Positions 39,439-47,459 of a stretch of 64,000 nt of DNA are shown here, piece by piece (positions within the stretch are counted from its first letter, which is position 1; the number at the start of each line of letters is the position of its first letter). Both the position numbers and the translations under genes were made by a program. The notes below the pieces were generated by a model that was given only the letters and a program-made list of their open reading frames with translations, did not search any database and had not been told where the DNA came from. This DNA is from Streptomyces yatensis. GTDB taxonomy: Bacteria; Actinomycetota; Actinomycetes; Streptomycetales; Streptomycetaceae. Location: positions 2,108,001-2,172,000 of the forward strand of contig NZ_CP072941.1 of the NCBI RefSeq assembly GCF_018069625.1. The letters are read 5' to 3'.

Positions 39439-39633
39439 ATGATCCTGTCCATTTCCGGCGTCGTACTGCTCGGCATCGTCGTCTTCATCTTCTTCCGCAA
39501 GGACGGGCTGAAGGGGTCGCACGCCATCATCTGCGCGCTCTTCGGCTTCTATCTCGCCTCCACCGCGATCGCGCCGAGCATCAAGGCGGGCGGTGCGAGC
39601 CTCGCCAGCCTCCTGGGCGGGATCAAGATCTGA
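39439..39633 (+). CDS. Small membrane protein upstream of FtsK-like gene
   Basis: 64 residues with two hydrophobic segments (ILSISGVVLLGIVVFIFF; HAIICALFGFYLASTAIA) separated by a basic loop. The ATG at 39439 is favoured over the GTG one codon earlier because of spacing to AGGAG. It ends 1 base before the FtsK-like gene starts. The size and partner recall the small Spd proteins next to Tra ATPases of Streptomyces plasmids, but I see no other plasmid genes here. Confidence 0.75.
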   Translation: MILSISGVVLLGIVVFIFFRKDGLKGSHAIICALFGFYLASTAIAPSIKAGGASLASLLGGIKI

Positions 39634-39634
39634 C

Positions 39635-41263
39635 GTGGCCCGGAGACCGCTCCCCCGCCTCCGCCTCGGCGGCGCCGAGGGCACCCCGCTCATCCCGTCC
39701 CTCCGTGGCCGCGCGTTCGCCCGCACCGCGGCCGACGGCGTCGCCGATGTCCTCCATCCCCTGGTCGCGCTCTCCCGGGGGCTGCGCCTGCTCGCCGCCA
39801 TCGGGCGGCGCAAGTGGATGGAGCTGCCGGGCGAGCGCCGTGGACCGGTGTTCGTCCTCGTGGTCGCCTGCGGCTTCGTCCTCTTCCTGCTGCCGTACGG
39901 GCCACTGACGGCGGCGATCAGCCTGATCGGCGCGGCGGGCTGGGCCGGGCGGGGGCGCGCCCCCGCCGCATCGGGGACGCCCGGCACGGACGGGGCCGAG
40001 CGGCTGCGCACGCTCTACGAGGCCCTGGTGCCGTACTTCTCCGCCGCCGAGGACCCGAGCCCGCTCTACAGCCACGGCGGCGACTGGTCCACGGTGTTCG
40101 ACTCCTTCGCCTTCGACGAGGACGGACGGCTCACCCGGCTGCGGCTGCGCTACCCCGCCTACTTCACCGACGGCGAGCCCGCGGCCCGCACCCGGATCGA
40201 GCAGCTGCTGTACGCGAAGTCGGGACGCGGCCGTGAATATCTGTTCGAGTGGGACGAGGAGGCCAATGGCCTCAGTCTGACCGTGCTGCCCGCCCTGTCC
40301 ACCGCGATCCACGCCCAGCGCTTCGTCACCGCGCCCGGCGAGACGGTGCTGGGCTTCACCGACCCGTCCTCGGTACAGCGGACGCTGCCGGTGCTGGCGG
40401 AGCCGGAGAGCTGCGAGGAGACCGCGGGGGACGCGGTGGGCACGGGGGTCGAGAGGGCGACGGGGGACGGGCCGGAGACGCATGACGTACCGCCGGTGGT
40501 CTGGCGCACCGGCCCCCGCTCCACCGAACCGCATCTGCTCGCGCTCGGCCAGCCCGGCAGCGGCACCACCACCCTGCTGCGCTCCATCGCGCTCCAGGCG
40601 CTGCCCCATGGCGAGGTGCTGGTGGTGGACGGCGGCGGCACCGGCGAGTACGCGTGTCTGGGCGGGCGTACGGGGGTGCTGGCGGTGGAGTCCGGGCTGG
40701 CCGGGATGCTGGCCACGCTGGAGTGGGCGGGCCATGAGACCGAGCGCCGGCTGATCGGCGCCAACCGCGCCCGCCAGCTGGGGCACGCGCCGCCGGACGA
40801 CATCCAGCGCCCGCTGTGGATCCTGCTGGACCGGCCCTCGGTGATGAGCCATCTCGCGGCGGCCGACGGGCGCACCGACCCGCAGGAGCTGCTGGCCGTG
40901 CCGCTGCGGCACGGACGGGCGGCGAACGTACGGGTCGTGGTGGCCGATCAGCTGGATGCCGCCGAGGCGCTGAGCGACGCCGTGCGGCGCCACACCCGGG
41001 CCCGGGTGGTGCTGGGCCCGGTCTCCGCCGAGCAGGCCACGGCCGTCCTCGGGGCGCCGCCGCACACCACGCCGACGCCCGAGGTGCCTCCGGGCCGCGG
41101 CTATGCCCGCCTCGGCGCGGGCCCGGTGCACCGCCTCCAGGTGCCGGCCACGCCCGATCCGTACGACGAGGCGGTGAGTGAGGCCGAGCGGCAGGCGGTG
41201 CTCCGGCTGCTCCCCGCCCCGGACCCCGCGGCGCCCCAGGCCCCTGCGCCCGTGGGCGGATGA
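39635..41263 (+). CDS. FtsK/SpoIIIE-like protein with degenerate Walker A
   Basis: 542 residues from a GTG at 39635. Near residue 75 there are one or two membrane helices (GPVFVLVVACGFVLFLLPYG), then a soluble domain resembling Streptomyces transfer/FtsK ATPases: LLALGQPGSGTTTLLRSIALQ as P-loop, EVLVVDGGG and PLWILLDRPS as possible Walker B, VRVVVADQLDAAEALSDAVR as a following strand. The P-loop lysine is replaced by Thr (GSG-T-T), so ATP hydrolysis is doubtful. It has no gamma DNA-recognition domain. Convergent with the MocR gene. Confidence 0.75.
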   Translation: MARRPLPRLRLGGAEGTPLIPSLRGRAFARTAADGVADVLHPLVALSRGLRLLAAIGRRKWMELPGERRGPVFVLVVACGFVLFLLPYGPLTAAISLIGAAGWAGRGRAPAASGTPGTDGAERLRTLYEALVPYFSAAEDPSPLYSHGGDWSTVFDSFAFDEDGRLTRLRLRYPAYFTDGEPAARTRIEQLLYAKSGRGREYLFEWDEEANGLSLTVLPALSTAIHAQRFVTAPGETVLGFTDPSSVQRTLPVLAEPESCEETAGDAVGTGVERATGDGPETHDVPPVVWRTGPRSTEPHLLALGQPGSGTTTLLRSIALQALPHGEVLVVDGGGTGEYACLGGRTGVLAVESGLAGMLATLEWAGHETERRLIGANRARQLGHAPPDDIQRPLWILLDRPSVMSHLAAADGRTDPQELLAVPLRHGRAANVRVVVADQLDAAEALSDAVRRHTRARVVLGPVSAEQATAVLGAPPHTTPTPEVPPGRGYARLGAGPVHRLQVPATPDPYDEAVSEAERQAVLRLLPAPDPAAPQAPAPVGG

Positions 41264-41292
41264 CGTGGCGGAGTGCCCCGGCGAGGTGACCC

Positions 41293-41357
41293 GGCGGGGG
41301 ACATCCCGGCGGGCCACATCCCGGCGGGGCACGTCCCGGAGCGGTACGTCCCGCCGG
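41293..41357. repeat. Short tandem repeats between convergent genes
   Basis: About four imperfect copies of a 17-18-base unit (CATCCCGGCGGGGCA type) fill the gap between the FtsK-like and MocR genes. They may help end transcription or simply be a slippage repeat. Confidence 0.6.
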
Positions 41358-41373
41358 GGCACGCCACGACGGA

Positions 41374-42900
41374 TCAGGCCACGTACGTACGGGGCGACTC
41401 GGCCTCGATCGTGGCGCCGGAGGCCACCAGATCGGCGGCCGCGGCCAGCCGGGTGGCGGCCTTCTCGGCGACCGCTCCCCCGACGGTGAACGGAAGCCGT
41501 ACGTACCCCTCGAACGCGCCGTCCACCCCGAAGCGGGGCCCCGACGGCACCCGGACCCCCAGCCTGGCCCCCGCCTCCGCGATGCGCGAACCGGAGAGGC
41601 CGCCGGTGCGGGCCCAGAGGGTGAGCCCGCCGTGCGGGACGGTGAACTCCCAGTCGGGCAGATGGCGTCGGACGGCCTCGACGAGCGCGTCACGGTTGCC
41701 GCGGGCGAGCTCCCGCCGCACCTCGATGGCCTCCTCCCAGCCGCCGGTGTTCAGCAGCCAGGCGACGGCGAGCTGTTCGATGACGGGGGTGCCCAGGTCC
41801 GCGTAGGCGCGGGCGGCGACCAGGCTGCGGATGACATCGGGCGCGGCGCGCACCCAGCCGATGCGCAGCCCCGCCCAGAAGGACTTGCTCGCCGAGCCGA
41901 CGGTGATCACGGTGCTGCCGCCCGGGTCGAAGGCGCAGACCGGGCGGGGCAGCGCCACCTCGTCGTCCAGGCGCAGCTCGGCCATGGTCTCGTCGGCGAT
42001 CAGGATGGTTCCGGCGGCGCGGGCGGCGTCGACGAGCTGCCGGCGCTGCTCCTCGGTGGCGAGCGCGCCGGTGGGGTTGTGGAAGTCGGCGATGACATAG
42101 GCCAGCCGGGGCGCGGCGGCGCTGAGGACCTGGCGCCAGGCCGGGATGTCCCAGCCCCCGAGCCGGTCGGCCACCGCGACCGGCACGAGCCGGGCGCCCG
42201 CCTCCCGCATCAGCTGGAGGATGTTGGCGTAGCTGGGCGATTCGACGGCGACCCGCTCCCCGGGCCGGACCATCAGCCGGCAGGCGGCGGCGACGGCGCC
42301 CATGGCGCCGGTGGTCACCATGATCTGCTCGGGCATGGTCGGTATGCCGCTCGCGGTGTAGCGGTCGGCGAGCGCCTGGCGCAGCGCGGGCAGCCCGGCG
42401 GGGTAGTCGCCGTGGGTGCGGGCGTAGGGCGGCAGTTCGTCCAGGGCGCCGTGCATGGCGCGGGTGAGCCACGGTTCGGGGGCGGGCAGCGCGGCACAGC
42501 CGAGGTCGATGACGGAGGCCGCGGCCTCGGGCGGGAGCGGATCGAGCCCCCGGGTGGGCAGCGGGCTTCCGGCGGGCATGGCGGTCCAGCTCCCGGCGCC
42601 GCGCCGGGACTCCAGGAACCCCTCGCCGCGCAGCGCCTCGTAGGCGGCGGCGACGGTGGTGCGGCTGACCGCGAACGCCGCGGCGAGCTCGCGCTCGGCG
42701 GGGAGGCGCGCCGCGACCGGAACCCGGCCCTCCAGGATGAGCAGCCGTACGCCGTCGGCGAGGGAGCGGTAGGCGGGGACGCGGCGGCCCCCGGTCGGTG
42801 AGGCCGCGGCGGCCCCGGCGGCCACCCCGTCACGGGTGTGCTGCGACCCGAGCAGCCGGGCCAGTTGGGGTGCGCCGACGGCGGACGTCCATGGACTCAT
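41374..42900 (-). CDS. MocR/GntR-family regulator with aminotransferase domain (YczR type)
   Basis: 508 residues from the ATG at 42900; the 26 codons before it lie in the intergenic region. N-terminal GntR winged helix (RLPAERELAAAFAVSRTTVAAAYEALRGEGFLE) is fused to a class I aminotransferase-like domain binding pyridoxal phosphate: DFHNPTGALA, ADETMAELRLDD and the PLP lysine in GSASKSFWAGLRIGW. It is divergent from a YczE-type membrane gene, the same pairing as in other Gram-positive bacteria, so it likely controls that gene. Confidence 0.92.
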   Translation of the reverse strand: MSPWTSAVGAPQLARLLGSQHTRDGVAAGAAAASPTGGRRVPAYRSLADGVRLLILEGRVPVAARLPAERELAAAFAVSRTTVAAAYEALRGEGFLESRRGAGSWTAMPAGSPLPTRGLDPLPPEAAASVIDLGCAALPAPEPWLTRAMHGALDELPPYARTHGDYPAGLPALRQALADRYTASGIPTMPEQIMVTTGAMGAVAAACRLMVRPGERVAVESPSYANILQLMREAGARLVPVAVADRLGGWDIPAWRQVLSAAAPRLAYVIADFHNPTGALATEEQRRQLVDAARAAGTILIADETMAELRLDDEVALPRPVCAFDPGGSTVITVGSASKSFWAGLRIGWVRAAPDVIRSLVAARAYADLGTPVIEQLAVAWLLNTGGWEEAIEVRRELARGNRDALVEAVRRHLPDWEFTVPHGGLTLWARTGGLSGSRIAEAGARLGVRVPSGPRFGVDGAFEGYVRLPFTVGGAVAEKAATRLAAAADLVASGATIEAESPRTYVA

Positions 42901-42936
42901 CGGATGCGGTCCACCTTTCGGAAATTGGCCGTAGAA

Positions 42937-42951
42937 CTGGACTGGTTCCAG
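42937..42951. promoter_or_regulatory. Possible YczR operator
   Basis: CTGGACTGGTTCCAG contains CTGGA/TCCAG as an inverted repeat and CTGG twice as a direct repeat, midway between the divergent MocR and YczE genes (96-base gap). Position supports a binding site for both promoters; no consensus is available to me to test it. Confidence 0.4.
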
Positions 42952-42995
42952 GCCACAGAGTGACATGCCGCAGGCCACTCACACCAGGAGCTCGC

Positions 42996-43700
42996 ATGTC
43001 CGATCGCCTTCCACGCCGCCTTGTCCAGCTCTACGTGGGGCTCGTCCTGTACGGCGCGTCCATGGGGCTCCAGTTGCGCGCCGCCGTCGGTCTCGACCCC
43101 TGGGACGCCTTCCACCAGGGCGTCGCCGAGCACACCTCGCTGTCGATCGGCACGGTGACGGTCGTCGTCGGCCTCGCCGCACTGCTGCTGTGGATCCCGC
43201 TGCGCGAGCGGCCGGGCCTCGGCACGGTGTCGAACGTGATGGTGATCGGGCCGGTGGTGGACGGCACCCTGTGGCTGATACCGGAACAGCGGGCGCTGGC
43301 GGTGCGGATCCCGATGCTGCTCTTCGCGATCGTGCTGTGCGGCGTGGCCACCGGGCTCTATATCTCGGCGCGGTTCGGGGCGGGCCCGCGGGACGGGCTG
43401 ATGACGGGGCTGCACCGGCGCACCGGGTGGTCGCTCCGGCTGGTGCGGACCGGGATCGAGCTGGCGGTGCTGGCCACTGGTTTCGCCCTGGGCGGGTCGG
43501 TGGGGCTGGGTACTGTGCTGTTCGCGCTGACCATCGGGCCGCTGTCGCAGTTCTTCCTGCGCGTCTTCGCAATTCCGGCGCCCGCCGGGACCTCGGGACC
43601 CGTGGCCGCCGGGACCTCACGCCCCGCGCCCGCCGGGACGCCGGGCCCCCGGATCGTGGCGCGCGGCGGCGCCGAGCCGCAGGTCCGGGACCTGATTTAG
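42996..43700 (+). CDS. YczE/YitT-family membrane protein
   Basis: 234 residues with five or six membrane helices, from the ATG behind AGGAG. Family-like motifs: LYGASMGLQLRAAVGLDPWDAFHQGV, LGTVSNVMVIGPVVD, ARFGAGPRDGLMTGL. The C-terminal 40 residues are a Pro/Ala/Gly-rich tail (PAGTSGPVAAGTSRPAPAG). Function of the family is not established; a transport role is likely. The MocR regulator is divergent. Confidence 0.88.
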   Translation: MSDRLPRRLVQLYVGLVLYGASMGLQLRAAVGLDPWDAFHQGVAEHTSLSIGTVTVVVGLAALLLWIPLRERPGLGTVSNVMVIGPVVDGTLWLIPEQRALAVRIPMLLFAIVLCGVATGLYISARFGAGPRDGLMTGLHRRTGWSLRLVRTGIELAVLATGFALGGSVGLGTVLFALTIGPLSQFFLRVFAIPAPAGTSGPVAAGTSRPAPAGTPGPRIVARGGAEPQVRDLI

Positions 43701-43869
43701 GGCTGACGCGATCGGAGCGGTAGTGTACGCCCTTGGCCTACCAGGCGGACCGTTACTGCGCGCTAAAGTACCAGAAACGCTGGGTGACATCTGCTGCCAG
43801 ATGTGACAAACCGGGCGCCTGTGGGTAGAACAACGGGGCGGCACGACGGGCGACGCATGTCCCAATACG

Positions 43870-43895
43870 GGAATCTTCACCGCCGACCGGACGTT
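43870..43895 (+). promoter_or_regulatory. SigR-type promoter of rbpA
   Basis: GGAAT (43870-43874), exactly 18 bases, then GTT (43893-43895), about 62 bases before the rbpA start. This is the consensus of the thiol-oxidative-stress sigma factor SigR, and the S. coelicolor rbpA gene is known to be a SigR target. Additional vegetative promoters may exist further upstream. Confidence 0.78.
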
Positions 43896-43956
43896 GACCG
43901 GATGACGACGACAGCGACACCTGTCCTGTGGGCGACAAGCCCGGGAGGCACGATTC

Positions 43957-44331
43957 ATGAGTGAGCGAGCTCTCCGCGGCACGCGACTCGTGGTGACCAG
44001 CTACGAGACCGACCGCGGCATCGATCTGGCCCCGCGCCAGGCGGTGGAGTACGCATGCCAGAACGGCCATCGATTTGAGATGCCGTTCTCGGTAGAGGCG
44101 GAGATCCCGCCGGAGTGGGAGTGCAAGGCGTGCGGCGCCATGGCACTCCTGGTGGACGGCGACGGACCTGAGGAGAAAAAGGGCAAGCCTGCGCGCACGC
44201 ACTGGGACATGCTCATGGAGCGGCGCACCCGCGAGGAGCTCGAGGAGGTGCTGGCCGAGCGGCTGGCCGTCCTGCGCTCCGGTGCCATGAACATCGCCGT
44301 GCATCCGCGGGACACACGGAAGTCTGCCTGA
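43957..44331 (+). CDS. rbpA: RNA polymerase-binding protein RbpA
   Basis: 124 residues, beginning MSERALRGTRLVVTSYETDRGIDLAPRQ and containing the zinc-associated region YACQNGHRFEMPFSVEAEIPPEWECKACG and the sigma-binding helix region (THWDMLMERRTREELEEVLAERLAVLR). It binds RNA polymerase with the principal sigma factor, promotes open-complex formation, and affects rifampicin tolerance. It is actinobacteria-specific. Single gene, with a SigR-type promoter in front and a strong terminator behind. Confidence 0.97.
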   Translation: MSERALRGTRLVVTSYETDRGIDLAPRQAVEYACQNGHRFEMPFSVEAEIPPEWECKACGAMALLVDGDGPEEKKGKPARTHWDMLMERRTREELEEVLAERLAVLRSGAMNIAVHPRDTRKSA

Positions 44332-44354
44332 TCCGAGCGGCAGCACTGAGATAA

Positions 44355-44395
44355 CAAGGGCCGGGGCCACTGCTGAGCAGTGGCCCCGGCCCTTG
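44355..44395. terminator. 20-bp perfect hairpin after rbpA
   Basis: The arms 44355-44374 and 44376-44395 are perfect inverted repeats of 20 bases (outer CAAGGGCCGGGG, inner ACTGCT/AGCAGT) around the central base. It is the strongest terminator in the window and serves rbpA and the convergent FxsA gene. Confidence 0.92.
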
Positions 44396-44541
44396 TGCGC
44401 GTTGGTGTGACCCCAGGTGGGGCTGTGGCCGCCGGTGACCCGGCCCCGGCCCCGGCGGCTCGGCCCGGTCCCGCTCGGCCCCGACGCCGGTGGCCCGGCT
44501 CCGACCCCGCCTTACTCAGCCCCGGCCCCGGTCCCGCTGGC

Positions 44542-45150
44542 TCAGCCCCGGTCGCGCGGCCGCAGCCCGGGGCCCGGCTCGCCATCGCCGTCCCGGTCCC
44601 GGTCGCGTCCGTCCTCGTCCCGGATCACCTCGCCCTGGATGACCGTGCCCTGCTCCGCGCGGGCCTGCGCGCCCCGGCGCTCCCACTCTTCACGGGCCTG
44701 GAGGAAGGGGTCCGTCGGCGATCCGGGGACGAAGCCCATCCGGCGTGACAGCGCGCTCTCCGCGCGGCGCCGCAGCAGAGCCCGGGTCGGCGGGAACAGA
44801 CACACCAGCGCGGCCACGTCCGATATCAGCCCCGGCACCATGAGCAGCAGCCCGCCGAGCATGGTGAAGGAACTTCCGGGCCGCGCCGCGGGCTCCTCCT
44901 CGCCGCCCGGCCGCATCGACGCGGCCAGGCTCTGCCACGCCCGGCGACCACCGCGCTTGACCACGGCCCCGCCCACCACCACGCCCGCCACCAGCAGCAG
45001 GAAGACGGTCAGACCACCGGCCAGGTCCGCCACCAATGTCAGCAGCCAGATCTCCAGCACCAGCCAGGCGGCGATCCCCAGCGGCACGAAGGTGCGGGCG
45101 CGTGAGCGCTTCGGGCGGGTCGGGTCGCTCTGCTGCGATGCGCCGGTCAT
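44542..45150 (-). CDS. FxsA-family membrane protein
   Basis: 202 residues. ATG codons at 45153 and 45150 are adjacent; the second has better spacing to GGAGG. Two to three hydrophobic segments (FVPLGIAAWLVLEIWLLTLVADLAGGLTVFLLLVAGVVVGG; MLGGLLLMVPGLISDVAALVCLF) match the FxsA core (LLLLPGLLTD region). The C-terminal 60 residues are charged and Asp/Arg-rich (DEDGRDRDRDGDGEPG). FxsA in E. coli modulates F-exclusion of phage T7; the role in Streptomyces is unknown. Confidence 0.85.
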   Translation of the reverse strand: MTGASQQSDPTRPKRSRARTFVPLGIAAWLVLEIWLLTLVADLAGGLTVFLLLVAGVVVGGAVVKRGGRRAWQSLAASMRPGGEEEPAARPGSSFTMLGGLLLMVPGLISDVAALVCLFPPTRALLRRRAESALSRRMGFVPGSPTDPFLQAREEWERRGAQARAEQGTVIQGEVIRDEDGRDRDRDGDGEPGPGLRPRDRG

Positions 45151-45266
45151 CATGCCTCCAAGTGTGCCCGGGCCCGTATGCGATGCGGAGCCCGGGCCGC
45201 GTGGCCAAGGGGATCGAAGGGATCTCATGGGTTCCAACGTGCGAGGTGCCCCAGAGGCTCCGGCAG

Positions 45267-45323
45267 TCCGAAGCGGAGTCCGCAGAAGGATCCGAAGCGG
45301 AGTCCGCAGAAGGATCCGAGGGG
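45267..45323. repeat. Tandem 24-base repeat
   Basis: A 24-base unit starting TCCGAAGCGGAGTCC occurs twice in tandem (45267-45290, 45291-45314) with a partial third copy. It sits in the promoter region between the divergent FxsA and Mrp genes. Nothing else in 45151-45425 is identifiable. Confidence 0.75.
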
Positions 45324-45425
45324 GATCCGAAGACGGGCCCGGAGCGGAGTCCCACGGAGAGCGGACGGAATCCGCGGGGAATCGCCGGTGGCGGTCCGGG
45401 TACCCGCTGTCGGCGGAGGTGTCGA

Positions 45426-45590
45426 ATGACGGGTGTGCTGGAGGTCCTGGTGTGGTGGGCGGCGCTGACCGGGATCTGGCTGGTGCTGATCGGCACCGTC
45501 GACCCCCTGGAGATCCTGGCCGGGGCGGCCGCCGCGCTGGCCGGCGCCCTGCTCGCCCGCGCCGGGCGCCGGGCGGTGACGGACCGGTGA
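45426..45590 (+). CDS. MrpE-like cation antiporter subunit (short)
   Basis: 54 residues with two hydrophobic segments (VLVWWAALTGIWLVLIGTVDPLEILAGAAAALAGALLAR), similar to the start of MrpE/MnhE proteins. Full MrpE is about 160 residues, so this is a minimal version covering the N-terminal third. It is the first gene of a coupled six-gene operon, overlapping the next by 4 nt. Confidence 0.62.
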   Translation: MTGVLEVLVWWAALTGIWLVLIGTVDPLEILAGAAAALAGALLARAGRRAVTDR

Positions 45591-46021
45591 GCACCTCCGA
45601 CGGCTGGCTGGCGGCGGCGCTGGTGCCGCTGCTCGCGCTGGTGCCGGTGCTGTGGCGGATCGCCTACGGCTCGCCCGAGGACCGGCTGATCGGCCAGAAC
45701 CTCACCTCGCTGCTGGCCGGGCTGGCGCTGCTGCTGGCCGCGCAGGGCTTCCACCGGACCTCGTACACCGATGTGGCGCTGGTGGTCAGCGTGCTCGGCC
45801 CCACCGGAACGCTGATCTACGCCCGCTTTCTGGGCGTCCTGCCCGACTCGCGGCTGGTGCGCTGGACGGCGCTGGTGGGGGTGCCCGCCACGGTGCTGCC
45901 GCTGTGCGTGGCGACCGGGCCCGGCCGGAGCATGGCCAAGCTGCTGCTGATCGGCGCGCTGCTGATCGCGGGCAGCGTGGTGACCAGCACCCGCGGCGGA
46001 AAGGGGGGCATCACGGCATGA
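45587..46021 (+). CDS. MrpF/MrpG-like cation antiporter subunit
   Basis: 144 residues from a GTG overlapping the previous stop. Five hydrophobic segments. The first part (DRLIGQNLTSLLAGLALLLAAQGFHRTSYTDVALVVSVLGPTGTLIYARFLG) matches MrpF (DxALVxxxLGxxGTxxxARxL). The rest (LPDSRLVRWTALVGVPATVLPLCVA...KLLLIGALLIAGSVVTS) resembles MrpG. A fusion or shared subunit seems likely because the operon has no separate MrpG gene. Confidence 0.65.
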   Translation: MSTSDGWLAAALVPLLALVPVLWRIAYGSPEDRLIGQNLTSLLAGLALLLAAQGFHRTSYTDVALVVSVLGPTGTLIYARFLGVLPDSRLVRWTALVGVPATVLPLCVATGPGRSMAKLLLIGALLIAGSVVTSTRGGKGGITA

Positions 46022-46299
46022 CCGATGTGCTGATCGTCGTCGCGCTGCTGCTGGTCGCGGGCGCCGCCACCGCCGCCGTGCTCAACCGGGACCCGGTGCG
46101 GCAGGCGCTGGTGCTGTCCTTCCTCGGCCTCGCGCTGGCCCTGCTGTTCACCTTCCTCCAGGCGCCGGACGTCGCGCTCTCGCAGCTCGCCGTCGGCTCC
46201 GCGGTGACGCCGCTGATGATCCTGCTGACCGTGCGCAAGGTGCGGCGCCGCCCGGGGGACGGCGACGGCGCGGACCAGCGGGCGGGCCGTGAGCGATGA
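46018..46299 (+). CDS. MbhD-like (DUF4040) antiporter subunit
   Basis: 93 residues with three hydrophobic segments and the family motif DPVRQALVLSFLGLALALLFTFLQAPDVALSQLAVGSAVTPLMIL, which is the DUF4040 / MbhD domain found separately in Mbh complexes and at the C-terminus of MrpA. Overlaps both neighbours by 4 nt. A charged tail follows. Confidence 0.85.
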   Translation: MTDVLIVVALLLVAGAATAAVLNRDPVRQALVLSFLGLALALLFTFLQAPDVALSQLAVGSAVTPLMILLTVRKVRRRPGDGDGADQRAGRER

Positions 46300-47114
46300 G
46301 CGCCCGGGTCCGGCTGTGGGTCTTCCTGGCGGGCGCCGCCGGGTTCGCCGTGCTGTTCGCCGTCGCCTGCTTCGGCCTGCCGGCGTTCGGCACCGTCCAC
46401 CACCCGTACGGTGTCCGGGCGGTGCACGCCTCCTTGAGCCATCACACCGCCAATGTCATCGCGTCCGTCAACTTCGATCTGCGCGCCTTCGACACGCTCG
46501 GCGAGGAGACCATCCTCTTCTCCGCCGTCCTCGGCACCGTGGTGCTGCTGCGCCAGGCCCGGGACGAGCACCGCAAGGATCCCGAGCCCGCCGTGGTCCA
46601 CCCCCGGGTGCGCCGGTTCGCGCTGCTGATGCTGCCGCTCGCGCTGCTGGTGGGGCTGTATGTGATCGCGCACGGTCAGGTCAGCCCGGGCGGCGGCTTC
46701 CAGGGCGGGGTGGTCGCCGCCACCGCGCTGCATCTGCTCTACATCGCCGCCGACTACCGGGCCCTGGAGCGGGTCCGGCCGCTGACGCTCTACGAGGTCG
46801 GGGAGGCCGCGGGCGAGGCGGCCTATGTCATCACCGGGCTCGCGGCCGTCCTCGCGGGGTCGGCGTTCCTCGCCAACGTCCTGCCGTTCGGCACCTTCGC
46901 GACGCTGTCCTCGGGCGGCACGGTACCGGTGCTCAACGCGGCCGTCGGTCTGGAGGTCGTCAGCGGGGTCGTGGTCCTGCTGGCCCGTTTCCTGGACCAG
47001 GCCGTGGAGATCGAGGAGCCCGGGGCGGACGACGGGAGCCCGGGCGGCGCAGGGAGCGGCCCGGACAACGGAGACGACGGAGACGACGGAGACGACGAGA
47101 GGGAGCGAGCGTGA
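46296..47114 (+). CDS. MrpB-like antiporter subunit with MbhE-type N-terminus
   Basis: 272 residues. The N-terminal part has the MbhE pattern (HTANVIASVNFDLRAFDTLGEETILFSAVLGTVVLL). The second part is MrpB/MnhB (RFALLMLPLALLVGLYVIAHGQVSPGGGFQGGVVAATALHLLYIA). The Asp/Gly-rich C-terminus (NGDDGDDGDDERE) is encoded by short GGAGACGAC repeats. Part of the Na+/H+ antiporter module in the cytoplasmic membrane. Confidence 0.87.
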   Translation: MSARVRLWVFLAGAAGFAVLFAVACFGLPAFGTVHHPYGVRAVHASLSHHTANVIASVNFDLRAFDTLGEETILFSAVLGTVVLLRQARDEHRKDPEPAVVHPRVRRFALLMLPLALLVGLYVIAHGQVSPGGGFQGGVVAATALHLLYIAADYRALERVRPLTLYEVGEAAGEAAYVITGLAAVLAGSAFLANVLPFGTFATLSSGGTVPVLNAAVGLEVVSGVVVLLARFLDQAVEIEEPGADDGSPGGAGSGPDNGDDGDDGDDERERA

Positions 47115-47455
47115 CGGTCCTGCCGTACCTGGTCGCCGGATGGATCTTTCTGATCGGGGTGTACGGGCTGGTGACCAGCCGGGACCTGATCCATGCCGTG
47201 GGATGCCTGGCGGTCACCCAGTCCTCCACCTATGTGCTGCTGCTCGCCGTCGGCTACCGCGACGGCGGCACCGCCCCGGTCTTCGCCGACGCGCCCACCG
47301 ACAGCCGGGTGGTCGACCCGGTCGTCCAGGCGCTCGCCCTCACCGACATCGTGGTCGGCGCGACCGTGACCGCGCTGCTGCTCGCGCTCGTCGTCCAGCT
47401 CCGCAAACGCCATGGCACGGTCGACCCGGACGCCCTGTCCGAGCTGAAGGGCTGA
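47111..47455 (+). CDS. MrpC (NuoK-like) antiporter subunit
   Basis: 114 residues from a GTG overlapping the previous stop. Three membrane helices in the NuoK/MrpC pattern (YLVAGWIFLIGVYGLVTSRDLIHAVGCLAVTQSSTYVLLLAVGY; VVDPVVQALALTDIVVGATVTALLLALVVQL). It pairs with MrpD. Length is normal. Confidence 0.88.
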   Translation: MTVLPYLVAGWIFLIGVYGLVTSRDLIHAVGCLAVTQSSTYVLLLAVGYRDGGTAPVFADAPTDSRVVDPVVQALALTDIVVGATVTALLLALVVQLRKRHGTVDPDALSELKG

Positions 47456-47459
47456 CCGG

